A stretch of DNA of 64,000 bases, from NCBI RefSeq assembly GCF_020736365.1, contig NZ_CP085988.1, positions 112,501 to 176,500 on the forward strand. Direction: 5' to 3'. The notes below the pieces were generated by a model. That model did not search any database. It had not been told where the DNA came from and saw only the letters and a program-made list of their open reading frames with translations. The stretch is from Clostridium sp. M62/1. GTDB lineage: Bacteria > Bacillota > Clostridia > Lachnospirales > Lachnospiraceae. Made by a program: the position numbers and the translations under genes. This document shows, in pieces, positions 16,885-24,742 of the stretch (the stretch's first letter is position 1; each line of letters begins with the position of its first letter).

Positions 16885-17574
16885 TCAATCCTTCTGCAGC
16901 GCTTCAGAGCTCTCTGCCCCCAGACTTTTTAAAAACCCCGGGCTGTCTTCCTGATCCTGACCGCCGTCTTCCTTCTTATAAATCTTTCCTATGACATAGG
17001 ACGAGATACTCACGGTCAAAAGGGAGCATGCGATTTTTCCAAGGGGAATATAGGTGAGGGAAAGCATTAGAACCACAAAATCTGTGATGAAGTAGCACTG
17101 TTCCAGCTTCGCCTTTGTAACCCTGTTCAGTATAAGGGCCAGAGCGTCATCGCCTCCGGAAGCTCCTCCTGAACGCACCACAAGTCCTACACCGACTCCG
17201 ACAAACAGACCGCCAAGTACGGCCGCAAATACCGGATGAGGGCTGAGATCGGGGAGCATGTATCCCATCTTCTCATGGAGTGAGTAGAAAAAGGCATAGC
17301 TGACTGAAGCCACAATTGCATTCTTTAAAAAGTTCCCTCCCAGAATCTTCCATCCGATCAGGTAGCACATGAAATCCATAACCGGACCGATAATGCTCGG
17401 TGAAATTCCAAACCAGTGCTGAATCAAAAGCTGCAGGCCCAGAACCCCTCCCTCGGTAATGCTCGCCTGGCTGTGAATATTGTAAAGGCCAAAAGAGAGG
17501 ATTGCCGTTCCGAGCAGCAGACCTCCGTACCGGACAACCGCCTTTTTGGCCTCTGCTCTTTGCAGCATTTTCAT
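16885..17574 (-). CDS. YitT family membrane protein
   Basis: 229 residues with five or six membrane helices, matching the YitT/DUF161 family: AILSFGLYNIH near the N terminus, TEGGVLGLQLLI, and GGLFVGVGVGLVVRSGGASGGDD near residues 130-155. The usual C-terminal DUF2179 domain is missing; the protein ends in a short acidic tail, so this is a short YitT form. Function is unproven. It is transcribed divergently from a MerR-family gene, and its promoter has a MerR-type 19-base spacer. Confidence 0.82.
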   Translation of the reverse strand: MKMLQRAEAKKAVVRYGGLLLGTAILSFGLYNIHSQASITEGGVLGLQLLIQHWFGISPSIIGPVMDFMCYLIGWKILGGNFLKNAIVASVSYAFFYSLHEKMGYMLPDLSPHPVFAAVLGGLFVGVGVGLVVRSGGASGGDDALALILNRVTKAKLEQCYFITDFVVLMLSLTYIPLGKIACSLLTVSISSYVIGKIYKKEDGGQDQEDSPGFLKSLGAESSEALQKD

Positions 17575-17609
17575 AATAACAACTCCTTTATCTAAGTTTC
17601 TTTGTTTTC

Positions 17610-17638
17610 TTGACTATAATTAGTATAAAATATATAGT
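17610..17638 (+). promoter_or_regulatory. Promoter of the MerR-family gene
   Basis: TTGACT (17610-17615) and TATAGT (17633-17638), 17 bases apart. It overlaps the divergent YitT promoter, so one bound MerR dimer could act on both genes. Confidence 0.5.
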
Positions 17639-17652
17639 AAGTATAATGTCAA
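17622..17652 (-). promoter_or_regulatory. YitT promoter with 19-base spacer
   Basis: On the minus strand TTGACA (complement of 17647-17652) and TATACT (17622-17627) are 19 bases apart. Long 19-20 base spacers are the classic target of MerR-family activators, and a MerR gene is divergent. Confidence 0.6.
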
Positions 17653-17733
17653 TAGGCAAAATAATTTTTGCTTTAATGGTAACTGTCCACCTGTGCAAAG
17701 GCATAGACCGGCAGATTTCAGGAGGAAAATTGT

Positions 17734-18588
17734 ATGCAGCACCGCTTTACTGCAGGAGAGCTGGCAAAGCTGTCAGGCCTTTCCAGGCAGGCTATTTTAT
17801 TTTACGATAAGAAAGGAATCTTGAAACCCGATTATGTGAATCCAGAAAACGGCTACCGCTATTACACAGCAGATCAGCTGGATCTTCTGGACAATATTGC
17901 AATGCTCAAAGAGATAGGACTTTCCTTAGAGGAAATCCGTGAATTTATGGAACAGCGCACCAGGGACTACGCCCTGTCATTGATGCAGGAGCAGCTCATA
18001 AGCATCCGCCAGAAAATCCGCCGTCTCCAGACCATTGAAAAGCAGCTTGCCTGGAAGGTCAAAACGCTGCGCGATTTCTCTTCCAAGTCAGGCTCTGTCA
18101 CCCTGGTCCATCACGACAAGACAGAATTTCTGGCAGGAGAGGCGGTGCGTTTTCCCAAGAAAAGGAAGGGGACGGATGAGGAGGATTTAATGGCTCAGAA
18201 CATTGCCATCAAACAGCTGATGACAAAGGCGAAGAAAGAGCATTATCCCTATTTTTATCAGCAGGGCGCCATTATCCCCCTTGAAGAAATCCGGGCAGGC
18301 CACTGTCTGAGAGCCTCCCATATGTTTCTTCCCCTTGAGAAAAATTACTCGGGAGCCTTCTGCATTGCCAAGCCTCCGGGCCTGTACGCCCACTACTATT
18401 TTACAGGCAGGTATACAGACAGCGCAGGGGCCTACCGTTTCCTGCTTCCAGAGCTTTCGCGCATGGGGCTCACCCCCATATCCAGCGCCTATGAATACTG
18501 TATCCTGGACAGCCTGACCACCTCGGACAGCGAAGATTATGTCACCCTGATACAGTTTCTGGTAAAGCCCTGCAGGACTCTCCCATAA
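17734..18588 (+). CDS. MerR family transcriptional regulator with effector-binding domain
   Basis: 284 residues. The N-terminal winged helix is typical of MerR (FTAGELAKLSGLSRQAILFYD, then NGYRYYTADQLDLLDNIAML, residues about 4-60), followed by a coiled-coil dimerisation helix to about residue 115 and a C-terminal domain of the BmrR/GyrI-like effector-binding type (ending in SAYEYCILDSLTT). Such regulators sense lipophilic drugs. AGGAGGA precedes the ATG. It is divergent from the YitT gene and probably activates it. Confidence 0.88.
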   Translation: MQHRFTAGELAKLSGLSRQAILFYDKKGILKPDYVNPENGYRYYTADQLDLLDNIAMLKEIGLSLEEIREFMEQRTRDYALSLMQEQLISIRQKIRRLQTIEKQLAWKVKTLRDFSSKSGSVTLVHHDKTEFLAGEAVRFPKKRKGTDEEDLMAQNIAIKQLMTKAKKEHYPYFYQQGAIIPLEEIRAGHCLRASHMFLPLEKNYSGAFCIAKPPGLYAHYYFTGRYTDSAGAYRFLLPELSRMGLTPISSAYEYCILDSLTTSDSEDYVTLIQFLVKPCRTLP

Positions 18589-19286
18589 CTTTCCCGTAAG
18601 ACAACAGGGGAACAATCGGAACTAGTTCCGGAGAAGAGAACCAAAGAGGCCAAGAAAAACATTACATTTATTATTAAAAAGAAGCAGCATGGAAATGTGG
18701 GAAAATCCCCGCATTAATCATCAGAGTTCTGCACCCTCTCCCATCCCCCAAGGGAAGCCACCCCCTATCGCCGTTAACCCGCCACCTCAATTTTTAAAGC
18801 AAAATTGAGGCAGGAATAGGACGGACACAAAAGCAGTCCGTCGCCTTAATATTTTACAGGCAAAGCCTGTAAAATCAACTCAGAAATATAATAAAGACAC
18901 AAAAATAGTATAAATTTAAGGATGCGTATTATGTAGAAACATAAAAAACGGAGATTACTTTATCTACATTAATTTATTAATATTTAGAATAAAACACGAT
19001 AAAAAATTATCCCTCAGTTAGTATAAAGATAAAGTTCCATCCATCTTTTTTATTGTGTTGAAAATAGAATGTTTCTTAAATTATCGTTTAAAACAAAAAT
19101 AAATCTATAATTTGTGTGAAGTCTATTTTATAATGTACGCCTCTGATTGATTCTAACATGTATAGGATAATTCAGAACATTTCTCGAAAATAGTCAATAC
19201 AATTTTGATTTTAAAAGAAAAAAATGTATATATAAACATATATAAAAAATATATTAAAATAAAATCAAAAAATAATATAAAAAAGA
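18589..19286. other. Gene-free, increasingly AT-rich region with hairpins
   Basis: No gene seen. Three hairpins lie near the left edge: CCTCAATTTT/AAAATTGAGG (about 18784-18809), GGACGGA/TCCGTC, and ATTTTACAGGC/GCCTGTAAAAT (about 18849-18875). From about 18875 the sequence becomes very AT-rich, marking the boundary of a probable acquired island. Confidence 0.5.
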
Positions 19287-19316
19287 TTTACAAAGTATAA
19301 TATATAATTGTATAAT
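19287..19316 (+). promoter_or_regulatory. Promoter of the AT-rich island transcript
   Basis: TTTACA (19287-19292) and TATAAT (19311-19316) with an 18-base spacer. Transcription from about 19323 would begin just before the 20-codon frame and the secreted-protein gene. Confidence 0.6.
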
Positions 19317-19343
19317 CTGTATAAAAAAGAAAGAGGGAGTCCA

Positions 19344-19406
19344 ATGGGGAGATTTGGGAAAATGATTTTGAACATTTGGAATGATAATTTTTGTGTTTGT
19401 TCATAG
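19344..19406 (+). CDS. Possible 20-residue peptide
   Basis: A short frame (begins MGRFGKMILNIW, ends NFCVCS) with a good AGAGGGAG ribosome site four bases upstream, directly after a promoter and 20 bases before the secreted-protein gene. It has an amphipathic, basic N-terminal half and two cysteines near the end. It could be a small peptide, a leader peptide controlling the downstream gene, or chance. Too short to assign. Confidence 0.35.
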   Translation: MGRFGKMILNIWNDNFCVCS

Positions 19407-19426
19407 ACTTTTAAAGGAGGAGATTT

Positions 19427-20167
19427 ATGAGTTTGAAAAATTATAGGCTCTTTAATGTAAAACGTATTGTTGCGTTAATGTTAGTAATAGTCTTTTCTTT
19501 TCAGTCAATGGTTATTAATACATATGCAGCTGTTCCTATTTCCAATGGAAAAGGGGCTATCTTATTGAATGATGATTTAGATAATATAGTTTATTTATAT
19601 GAGAGTGATGGAGAAACATACAAAGCAGTAGAATCTATCAGTGACGATTTCTCGCAAGTATCAACCAAAATATATAAAGAGGTTAACGGAGAATATGAAT
19701 TAGAAGAATCATTTGTAACCTACATAACGAATTTAGGAGAGGGACGTTATGAAGTAAAAAAAGTAAGTCCTAGTGGAATTACAAGAGATATTGTTGAGTT
19801 GGCTCCAACGGCAGAGGAAGCGTATATTAGTGGTATCATGACAAGAGGTGCATGGGAGTATGTTGACACTAATACGGGTTCTACCCATTTTGAAGTTTTT
19901 ACAGCTGGTGCAGTTACTGCGTTATTGCTTAATGTAGTGACAGCAGGAATGGGAACAGCTGCTTCTGCTATAGTATCGGGGCTTGTAGGGCTGATTGTAT
20001 CAGAAGAGATTCCCATTTTATATTATGAAAGAACAGTTCATTATTATAGAGAAGATGATGGGATGGTTACTCAGGTAAAAGTTGTAACAGATTTTTATTA
20101 TGATTCTGATCGTACTGCATATTGTGATACTACAACAGTAATATATGAAGGAAAGTTTCCATGGTAA
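19427..20167 (+). CDS. Secreted protein of unknown family, bacteriocin-like layout
   Basis: 246 residues behind a strong AAAGGAGGAG site. Residues 1-35 form a Sec signal peptide (basic, then ALMLVIVFSFQSMVI, with cleavage probably after TYAA). A middle acidic part, about 36-150, is rich in short beta-like segments. A striking Gly/Ala-rich hydrophobic helix of about 35 residues (AGAVTALLLNVVTAG through VSGLVGLIVSEE) follows at about 163-200, and a charged Tyr-rich tail ends the protein. I do not recognise the family. A secreted protein with a late hydrophobic glycine-rich helix resembles large pore-forming bacteriocins such as geobacillin-26-type proteins, but that is a hypothesis. Codon use is strongly AT-rich, unlike the neighbours. 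Confidence 0.6.
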   Translation: MSLKNYRLFNVKRIVALMLVIVFSFQSMVINTYAAVPISNGKGAILLNDDLDNIVYLYESDGETYKAVESISDDFSQVSTKIYKEVNGEYELEESFVTYITNLGEGRYEVKKVSPSGITRDIVELAPTAEEAYISGIMTRGAWEYVDTNTGSTHFEVFTAGAVTALLLNVVTAGMGTAASAIVSGLVGLIVSEEIPILYYERTVHYYREDDGMVTQVKVVTDFYYDSDRTAYCDTTTVIYEGKFPW

Positions 20168-20191
20168 ATATTGGAAGAAAGGACTTTGAAT

Positions 20192-20380
20192 TTGAAAAGA
20201 ATTATAATAAAGTTATTTTCGGTTTTAATGATATATGGTGGTATATATATTATTTGGAAATATTTGTTACAAAGAAATGTAAATGATAGCTTTTTATTAG
20301 GATTTTTAATAGTTACCATATGTATTGTATACTATCGTGAAAAAGAGCTAAATAACAAAGAAAATAATTGTAAAAGATAA
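20192..20380 (+). CDS. Small two-helix membrane protein, possible immunity partner
   Basis: About 62 residues starting at a TTG eight bases after AAAGGA (in-frame TTG starts at 20171 and 20186 are alternatives). It has two hydrophobic helices (IIIKLFSVLMIYGGIYIIW and FLLGFLIVTICIVYY) and a basic, Asn/Lys-rich tail. It starts 24 bases after the secreted-protein gene and shares its AT-rich composition. Small two-helix membrane proteins next to bacteriocin genes often give self-protection; that role is inferred. Confidence 0.5.
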   Translation: MKRIIIKLFSVLMIYGGIYIIWKYLLQRNVNDSFLLGFLIVTICIVYYREKELNNKENNCKR

Positions 20381-20491
20381 TTACTCTCCGTTTTGGCAGG
20401 TTTAGCTGTTTACTACATTTGCAAATGATTGGACAGAGATAAATAGGCGGTAGTCCAACTTAGGACATAAGCCACCCTGCCACAACAGAAT

Positions 20492-20524
20492 AGAAGGGGC
20501 TATCTATTTCCGACAGCCCCTTTC
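20492..20524. terminator. Terminator between the AT-rich island and the GerMN gene
   Basis: GAAGGGGCT pairs with AGCCCCTTTC around a 15-base loop, with T-rich flanks. It lies between convergent transcription units and is likely used by both. Confidence 0.65.
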
Positions 20525-20567
20525 TAGTCTGTTATTCTGTTTCCTGGCTGGAACTTAAGCCCGCTTC

Positions 20568-21215
20568 TTATTCAGCAGCTGCTGTTTCCTCCGAAGCCTC
20601 AGATGCCGGTCCTCCATTTGCCTCAGTCTCATCTGCACCTGTGTCCTCACTGGAAGCTGCTGCTGCCTGGGCATTCTCTCCGCTCATATTTTTGTAGGAG
20701 CGGTTGAACTCAAAGCTGCCTGGGCCGACACTCTCGCCGTTTACGGACAGATTCAGCGTCTGAGCCTCATAGTTTTGGATGAACGTGTTTGCTACGGCTG
20801 TCTGCTCCAGCACATCCTCCTGGTTTGGCATACCGCTGAGATCCACTGTAATCACATCTCCGTCCTGGGAGAAGTTTAACACCTTTGTCCCCTCTTCGAG
20901 AATTCCGTACTCTGCCATCTTGTCAGCCAGAAGCTGGGCGTCCACTGTCTCCTCTTCATCGGAATCGATGGCATCCATCTTCTGCTCAAGACCTGTCCCA
21001 TCCTCCTTGATGGTGAATATGCTGACCTGAGCCATGGGTGCTGCATCTGCGTCAGGGAGCTTCTCTACAACCTCTCTCTCTGTCTGCTCGATGGAAGCCT
21101 CCACCGTCTGTCCTCCTGCCTGGGCATCTGTCTGGCTGGATACATCTGTCGGGGAGCAGGCTGCCAGAGAAACAGACATCACGACTCCCATAAAACCAAG
21201 CATCATTTTTTTCAT
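20568..21215 (-). CDS. GerMN-domain lipoprotein
   Basis: 215 residues. A lipoprotein signal ends in SLAAC (about residue 20). The middle, about 60-165, matches the GerMN domain of sporulation and germination proteins: VSIFTIKEDGTGLEQK, then ITVDLSG, a conserved hydrophobic NTFIQNYEAQTLNLSVNG segment and a closing Gly/Phe motif. The tail is an Ala/Glu/Thr-rich low-complexity stretch. GerM-type proteins work at the spore envelope, but this one stands alone and its role is unproven. Confidence 0.72.
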   Translation of the reverse strand: MKKMMLGFMGVVMSVSLAACSPTDVSSQTDAQAGGQTVEASIEQTEREVVEKLPDADAAPMAQVSIFTIKEDGTGLEQKMDAIDSDEEETVDAQLLADKMAEYGILEEGTKVLNFSQDGDVITVDLSGMPNQEDVLEQTAVANTFIQNYEAQTLNLSVNGESVGPGSFEFNRSYKNMSGENAQAAAASSEDTGADETEANGGPASEASEETAAAE

Positions 21216-21361
21216 AATTGCATTTCCTCCTCATCTGATTATTCTTTGTCAGCACCCCGGCCAAACCCCCAAGGCACGGCAAAGTTTTTCCAATCCGCAG
21301 GCAGCTTCCATTTCTCTTCAGATCGGCTGTCATGCGGGTCTTTTTTTCAGTTCTCTGTTCT

Positions 21362-21802
21362 TCAGACAGTAAACTCTCTGAACCATTTGTTCAGCTTCGT
21401 GAGAGCCCGGTAAAGGATCTGGAGCTCCTCGCCGGACAGCTCTTCTTTTATACTGTCAATCATCCTTCTGTGAAATTCTGCATGGTGCTCAAAGGCTCTG
21501 CGCCCTTTATCCGACAGGGAGATATAGACCACCCTCCTGTCCTCTTTTCCTCTGGTGCGCTCCACGTAGCCTTTCTTCACAAGGCTGTTCATGGCAATCG
21601 TGAGTGTCCCCACTGTGACCGAAAGTTCCCTGGCAATCGCGGACATGTTTTTAGGTACCCCGATTCCTATCGCTTCAATTACGTGCATGTCATTGCTTGT
21701 GATATCCCGGAATTCCGGCGTTATAATGGCCTTCTGCTCAATATCCATAATATCGCGGAACAGCCTTACCAGTACCTCATTGAATGTATCGTAATTGTCC
21801 AC
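21362..21802 (-). CDS. fabT: MarR family regulator of the FabT type
   Basis: 146 residues of winged-helix MarR type. From memory it closely resembles streptococcal FabT: an N-terminal acidic helix (IEQKAIITPEFRDITSNDMH), SVTVGTLTIAMNSLVKKGYV as the recognition helix and DRRVVYISLSDKGR as the wing. FabT represses fatty-acid synthesis when bound to acyl-ACP. A GTG start at 21802 is preceded by GAGGGG; the frame extends to 21871 but overlaps the promoter. A perfect FabT-type operator lies at the fabH promoter elsewhere in this window. Regulator type is solid; the target is inferred from motif and resemblance. Confidence 0.82.
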   Translation of the reverse strand: MDNYDTFNEVLVRLFRDIMDIEQKAIITPEFRDITSNDMHVIEAIGIGVPKNMSAIARELSVTVGTLTIAMNSLVKKGYVERTRGKEDRRVVYISLSDKGRRAFEHHAEFHRRMIDSIKEELSGEELQILYRALTKLNKWFREFTV

Positions 21803-21842
21803 AGTGTTCCCCTCATCTGACCAAAACAAAATTTCCCCACTG

Positions 21843-21871
21843 ATTATACAATAAACAATCCATCCCGGCAA
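21843..21871 (-). promoter_or_regulatory. Promoter of fabT
   Basis: TTGCCG (complement of 21866-21871) and a perfect TATAAT (21843-21848), 17 bases apart, about 40 bases before the GTG. No FabT palindrome is seen here, so autoregulation is not apparent. Confidence 0.55.
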
Positions 21872-21992
21872 CTGTTAGCAGTCAACAAAATTCTTACAAC
21901 TTTTGTACCTGAAGTCCTCGCAGCCTTTGCTGGCAAAGGCTGTCCTGAGCCTCCCGGCCCGCCTCCTTCGCCCTGGCTTTCCTTCTTTTTTC

Positions 21993-22520
21993 TCAGACAA
22001 TAGCTCCCGCTATGACCACGCTGGCTGCAATTCCCGCAGCCGTGGAAATCAGAGCTCCGGCCAGGGTCCATCTTGTCTTTGTCACCTTCACTGCCATAAA
22101 ATACACACTCATGGTATAGAACACGGTCTCTGTACAGCTCTCCATAATAGAAACTGTCATTCCCAACAGAGAATCCGGTCCGTATGTCCTGAAAATATCG
22201 AGAAGAAACCCGGTGGCCGCTGAACTGGACACGAGGCGTACCAGGATTACGGGGACTATTTCTCCAGGAATTCGGAGAAATCCTGCTGGAGCTTTCAATA
22301 TTTCTGAAAGAAACTCCAGGAATCCAGATGCTCTCAGGACACCCACAGCTGTCATAAGGCCGATCAGGGTGGGCAGTATTCCGGCAACCGTCCTCATCCC
22401 CTCCTTTGCCCCTCTCGTGAAGTCGTCAAACACAGGGCGCCTGGAAATGAGTCCAAAGCCGATTATGTAAAACAGAATCACCGGTACCAGAAAGTCTGAC
22501 AGGTAAAGAACTGCCTTCAT
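21993..22520 (-). CDS. spmB: Spore maturation protein B (SpmB)
   Basis: 175 residues with about five membrane helices, a nucleoside-recognition-domain protein of the SpmB family. In Bacillus SpmA and SpmB together drive spore-core dehydration and heat resistance. Diagnostic stretches are FDDFTRGAKEGMRTVAGILP (about residues 29-50) and IPGEIVPVILVRLVSSSAATG (about 80-105). I start at the ATG at 22520 behind GCGGGGA; the frame extends to 22553. It is separated from spmA by two unrelated genes, which is unusual since the pair is normally adjacent. Confidence 0.88.
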   Translation of the reverse strand: MKAVLYLSDFLVPVILFYIIGFGLISRRPVFDDFTRGAKEGMRTVAGILPTLIGLMTAVGVLRASGFLEFLSEILKAPAGFLRIPGEIVPVILVRLVSSSAATGFLLDIFRTYGPDSLLGMTVSIMESCTETVFYTMSVYFMAVKVTKTRWTLAGALISTAAGIAASVVIAGAIV

Positions 22521-22904
22521 GGCTAATCCCCGCTCTATTGCCCTTTCTGTCATTCTATGCCAGAAGGTACCGGTAAATTCCTAGTTTCATGATTTATGAA
22601 AAGGGTGATTTCCTTTTCATGTTAAGTATTATACGGGGAGTTTGTGTCCTGACTGTGAATTACTCCTTGCAAAATCAGGAAATTTTTATAAACTGTCTTT
22701 CTAAAATCTAAACCGTTCTGATCCTGATTTATGAAGCGCCACAGTCCAGGGAGGCCTTTTTTCAGACTGTCTGCCGCCTGTCTCAGACCCGGCAATAATT
22801 TTCCATACGTTTCTTGATATTCTATGATATAATGAGCGCAAGCGAGCCTGTGGGAGCTTGCTCACACGAGACGAGCGGCGAATGACGATCACAGGCTGTG
22901 CCTG
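22521..22904. other. Intergenic region next to the repeat element
   Basis: No gene is seen between spmB and the repeat. A weak hairpin GAAAAGG/CCTTTTC lies near 22598-22618. A GC-rich stretch with ATATAATGAGCGC at about 22827-22842 is probably a partial copy of the intergenic repeat. Confidence 0.4.
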
Positions 22905-23023
22905 TGATATAATGACCGCAGGGCGGGCATTATATCTGCGCATTCCGGTTTCAGCATTCACTGCTGAAAGCCGGGCGCTGAATTCCGCCGGAGGCTGCCA
23001 TATCCGAAGGATATGGTATAACA
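22905..23023. repeat. Interspersed intergenic repeat, copy 2
   Basis: Closely matches 236-353 base by base, including the TATAATGACCGCAGGGCGG palindrome, CAGCATTCACTGCTGAAA and the tip CATATCCGAAGGATATGG. It ends just before the ribosome site of the ArsC-like gene, as copy 1 ends just before the GrpB gene. Confidence 0.7.
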
Positions 23024-23060
23024 AAAGCATTCAGAAAAATTAATTTCAGGAGGAAAATCC

Positions 23061-23417
23061 ATGAGCGTACTTTTTATTGAATATCCGAAATGCACTACCT
23101 GTCAGAAAGCTAAGAAATGGCTGGATGACGCCGGCGTTTCCTATGAGGATCGCCATATCAAGGAAAACAACCCGACAGCAGAGGAGCTCAGAAAATGGCA
23201 TAAGATAAGCGGCCTCCCCCTCAAAAAGTTCTTCAATACCAGCGGCCTTCTCTACAAGTCCATGGCGTTAAAGGACAAGCTCCCTTCCATGAGTGAGGAT
23301 GAGCAGTATGAGCTGCTCGCCACCGATGGAATGCTCGTAAAACGCCCTCTGATTATATCCGAAGACTTTGTGCTCGTCGGCTTTAAAGAGGCTGAGTGGG
23401 AGGCCAGGCTTAAATAG
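23061..23417 (+). CDS. ArsC/Spx-family thioredoxin-fold protein
   Basis: 118 residues of the ArsC-like thioredoxin fold. It has the N-terminal CTTC pair (YPKCTTCQKAKKWL, residues 9-22), the family DRHIKENNPTAEEL segment, and KRPLIISED near residue 93 with the conserved Arg-Pro. It resembles the YffB/arsenate-reductase-like branch of small clostridial proteins rather than Spx itself. An oxidoreductase role is likely; arsenate reduction is not shown. AGGAGGA precedes the ATG. It is the only plus-strand gene in this stretch and lies inside the split spmA/spmB region. Confidence 0.85.
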   Translation: MSVLFIEYPKCTTCQKAKKWLDDAGVSYEDRHIKENNPTAEELRKWHKISGLPLKKFFNTSGLLYKSMALKDKLPSMSEDEQYELLATDGMLVKRPLIISEDFVLVGFKEAEWEARLK

Positions 23418-23446
23418 CCTGAAAGAAAAAGCGCAGAAGCAAGGGC

Positions 23447-24538
23447 CTACAGACCAAGGCCCTTGCTCACATTCACCACAAAATCCTGCACATTCGTTAC
23501 AATACTCTTTGCGGAAAGGCTGCCCCGATCGCCCAGCTTGTTGACGGCGAACTCGGAAACATCCACGCTGTAAAAATATACCTGACGCACGGTTCCGTCG
23601 GCCAGCACGCGGAAGGACGGGGTCATATTTCCCGTGGCGATGGAGTGCAGGGTGGTAGCCATACAGATCACAGTAGTGGCCTTTTTTACGCACTCTCTCA
23701 TGGCCGACTGTCCCTCGTACACGTCTGCATAGACCTCCGGGAGAGGCCCGTCATCGCGGATGGAACCTGTCAGCACAAAAGGCACTCCCTTTTTCACACA
23801 GCTGTAGATAATCCCGTTGTCAATGTGCTCCTTCTCGATAAACTCCGGGATCGAGCCGTGGAAGCGCACCCTGTTGATTGTATCAATGTGATTGTAATGG
23901 CCCCCTGCAAAGCTCTCCTGGGTATATATATCCTGTCCCAGAGCAGTCTTTAAATAGGCCCCCTCCAGATCATGGGTTGCCAGGGCATTTCCCGCAAGCA
24001 GAGCGTCCACATATCCGTTCATAACCAGCTTGGAGAAAGCCTCCCTGGAATCGGAGTCAAAGGCACAGGCAGGCCCCATCACCCAGACCACATATCCGTT
24101 TTCCCGCTCATGCTTTAAGAGCTCATAAATCTGGTCGTAATCCTTGGAGAATGCCGTCTCCCTGGAACGTCCCTGGCGGAAGGCAAATGCCTCCCCGCTT
24201 CCTGCAGAAGGCTCATCAAAGCCATGGGTCCACACAAAGATTCCCTCCTGGGCATCCTCCGTTCTCCCGACGATGACAAGGTCCCCCTTCTTCAGGGTCC
24301 TGAACTCCCTCACAGAGATCTCCCCGTTCTCATAGACAGCCACACAGTCCATCCGGCTCTCCTTTGCCAGAAGCCACTGGCCTCCAACCTTGAAATACTC
24401 CGGAAAAATCGTAGTAGCATGATAATTCTCCGGTGCCACCTTGTCCTTCGGCGCCGGTGCCATCAGAGCGTCCGGAGCCTTCACAAACTTCTCCTCGGTA
24501 AAATCGGGTGCCGTGTACTTTTTCAGTTCAAATGCCAT
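23447..24538 (-). CDS. TIGR00300-like protein (LOR/SDH, ornithine cyclodeaminase type)
   Basis: 363 residues. The C-terminal half carries the conserved LOR/SDH-like block: GHYNHIDTINRVRFHGSI, FVLTGSIRDDGPLPEV, SIATGNMTPSFR, and a late DRGSLSA. These match the TIGR00300 family, which includes the archaeal alternative ornithine cyclodeaminase and the C-terminal domain of cyanobacterial AgrE/ArgZ. Ornithine-to-proline conversion is therefore a plausible activity. The N-terminal third is less familiar to me. The ATG at 24538 follows GAGGGG. The gene lies between spmA and spmB on the same strand. Confidence 0.68.
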   Translation of the reverse strand: MAFELKKYTAPDFTEEKFVKAPDALMAPAPKDKVAPENYHATTIFPEYFKVGGQWLLAKESRMDCVAVYENGEISVREFRTLKKGDLVIVGRTEDAQEGIFVWTHGFDEPSAGSGEAFAFRQGRSRETAFSKDYDQIYELLKHERENGYVVWVMGPACAFDSDSREAFSKLVMNGYVDALLAGNALATHDLEGAYLKTALGQDIYTQESFAGGHYNHIDTINRVRFHGSIPEFIEKEHIDNGIIYSCVKKGVPFVLTGSIRDDGPLPEVYADVYEGQSAMRECVKKATTVICMATTLHSIATGNMTPSFRVLADGTVRQVYFYSVDVSEFAVNKLGDRGSLSAKSIVTNVQDFVVNVSKGLGL

Positions 24539-24742
24539 AGTAAAATCCCCTCTCTTATTCGTTCTTTCATGCCGCTTTACCATACCGTCTTTCATGCTTC
24601 TGAAGCCTGTCTGACTGGTGCCTTTCTGGTTTTGTCCTCTTTCAGACACCTTTTTCCTCGGCTTTTAAAGCCCCTCATATCTGTCTATTATAGCTTATTT
24701 TCCGCTGTTTCGGTACCCCGAAGAAGAAATTTCCGGCACACT

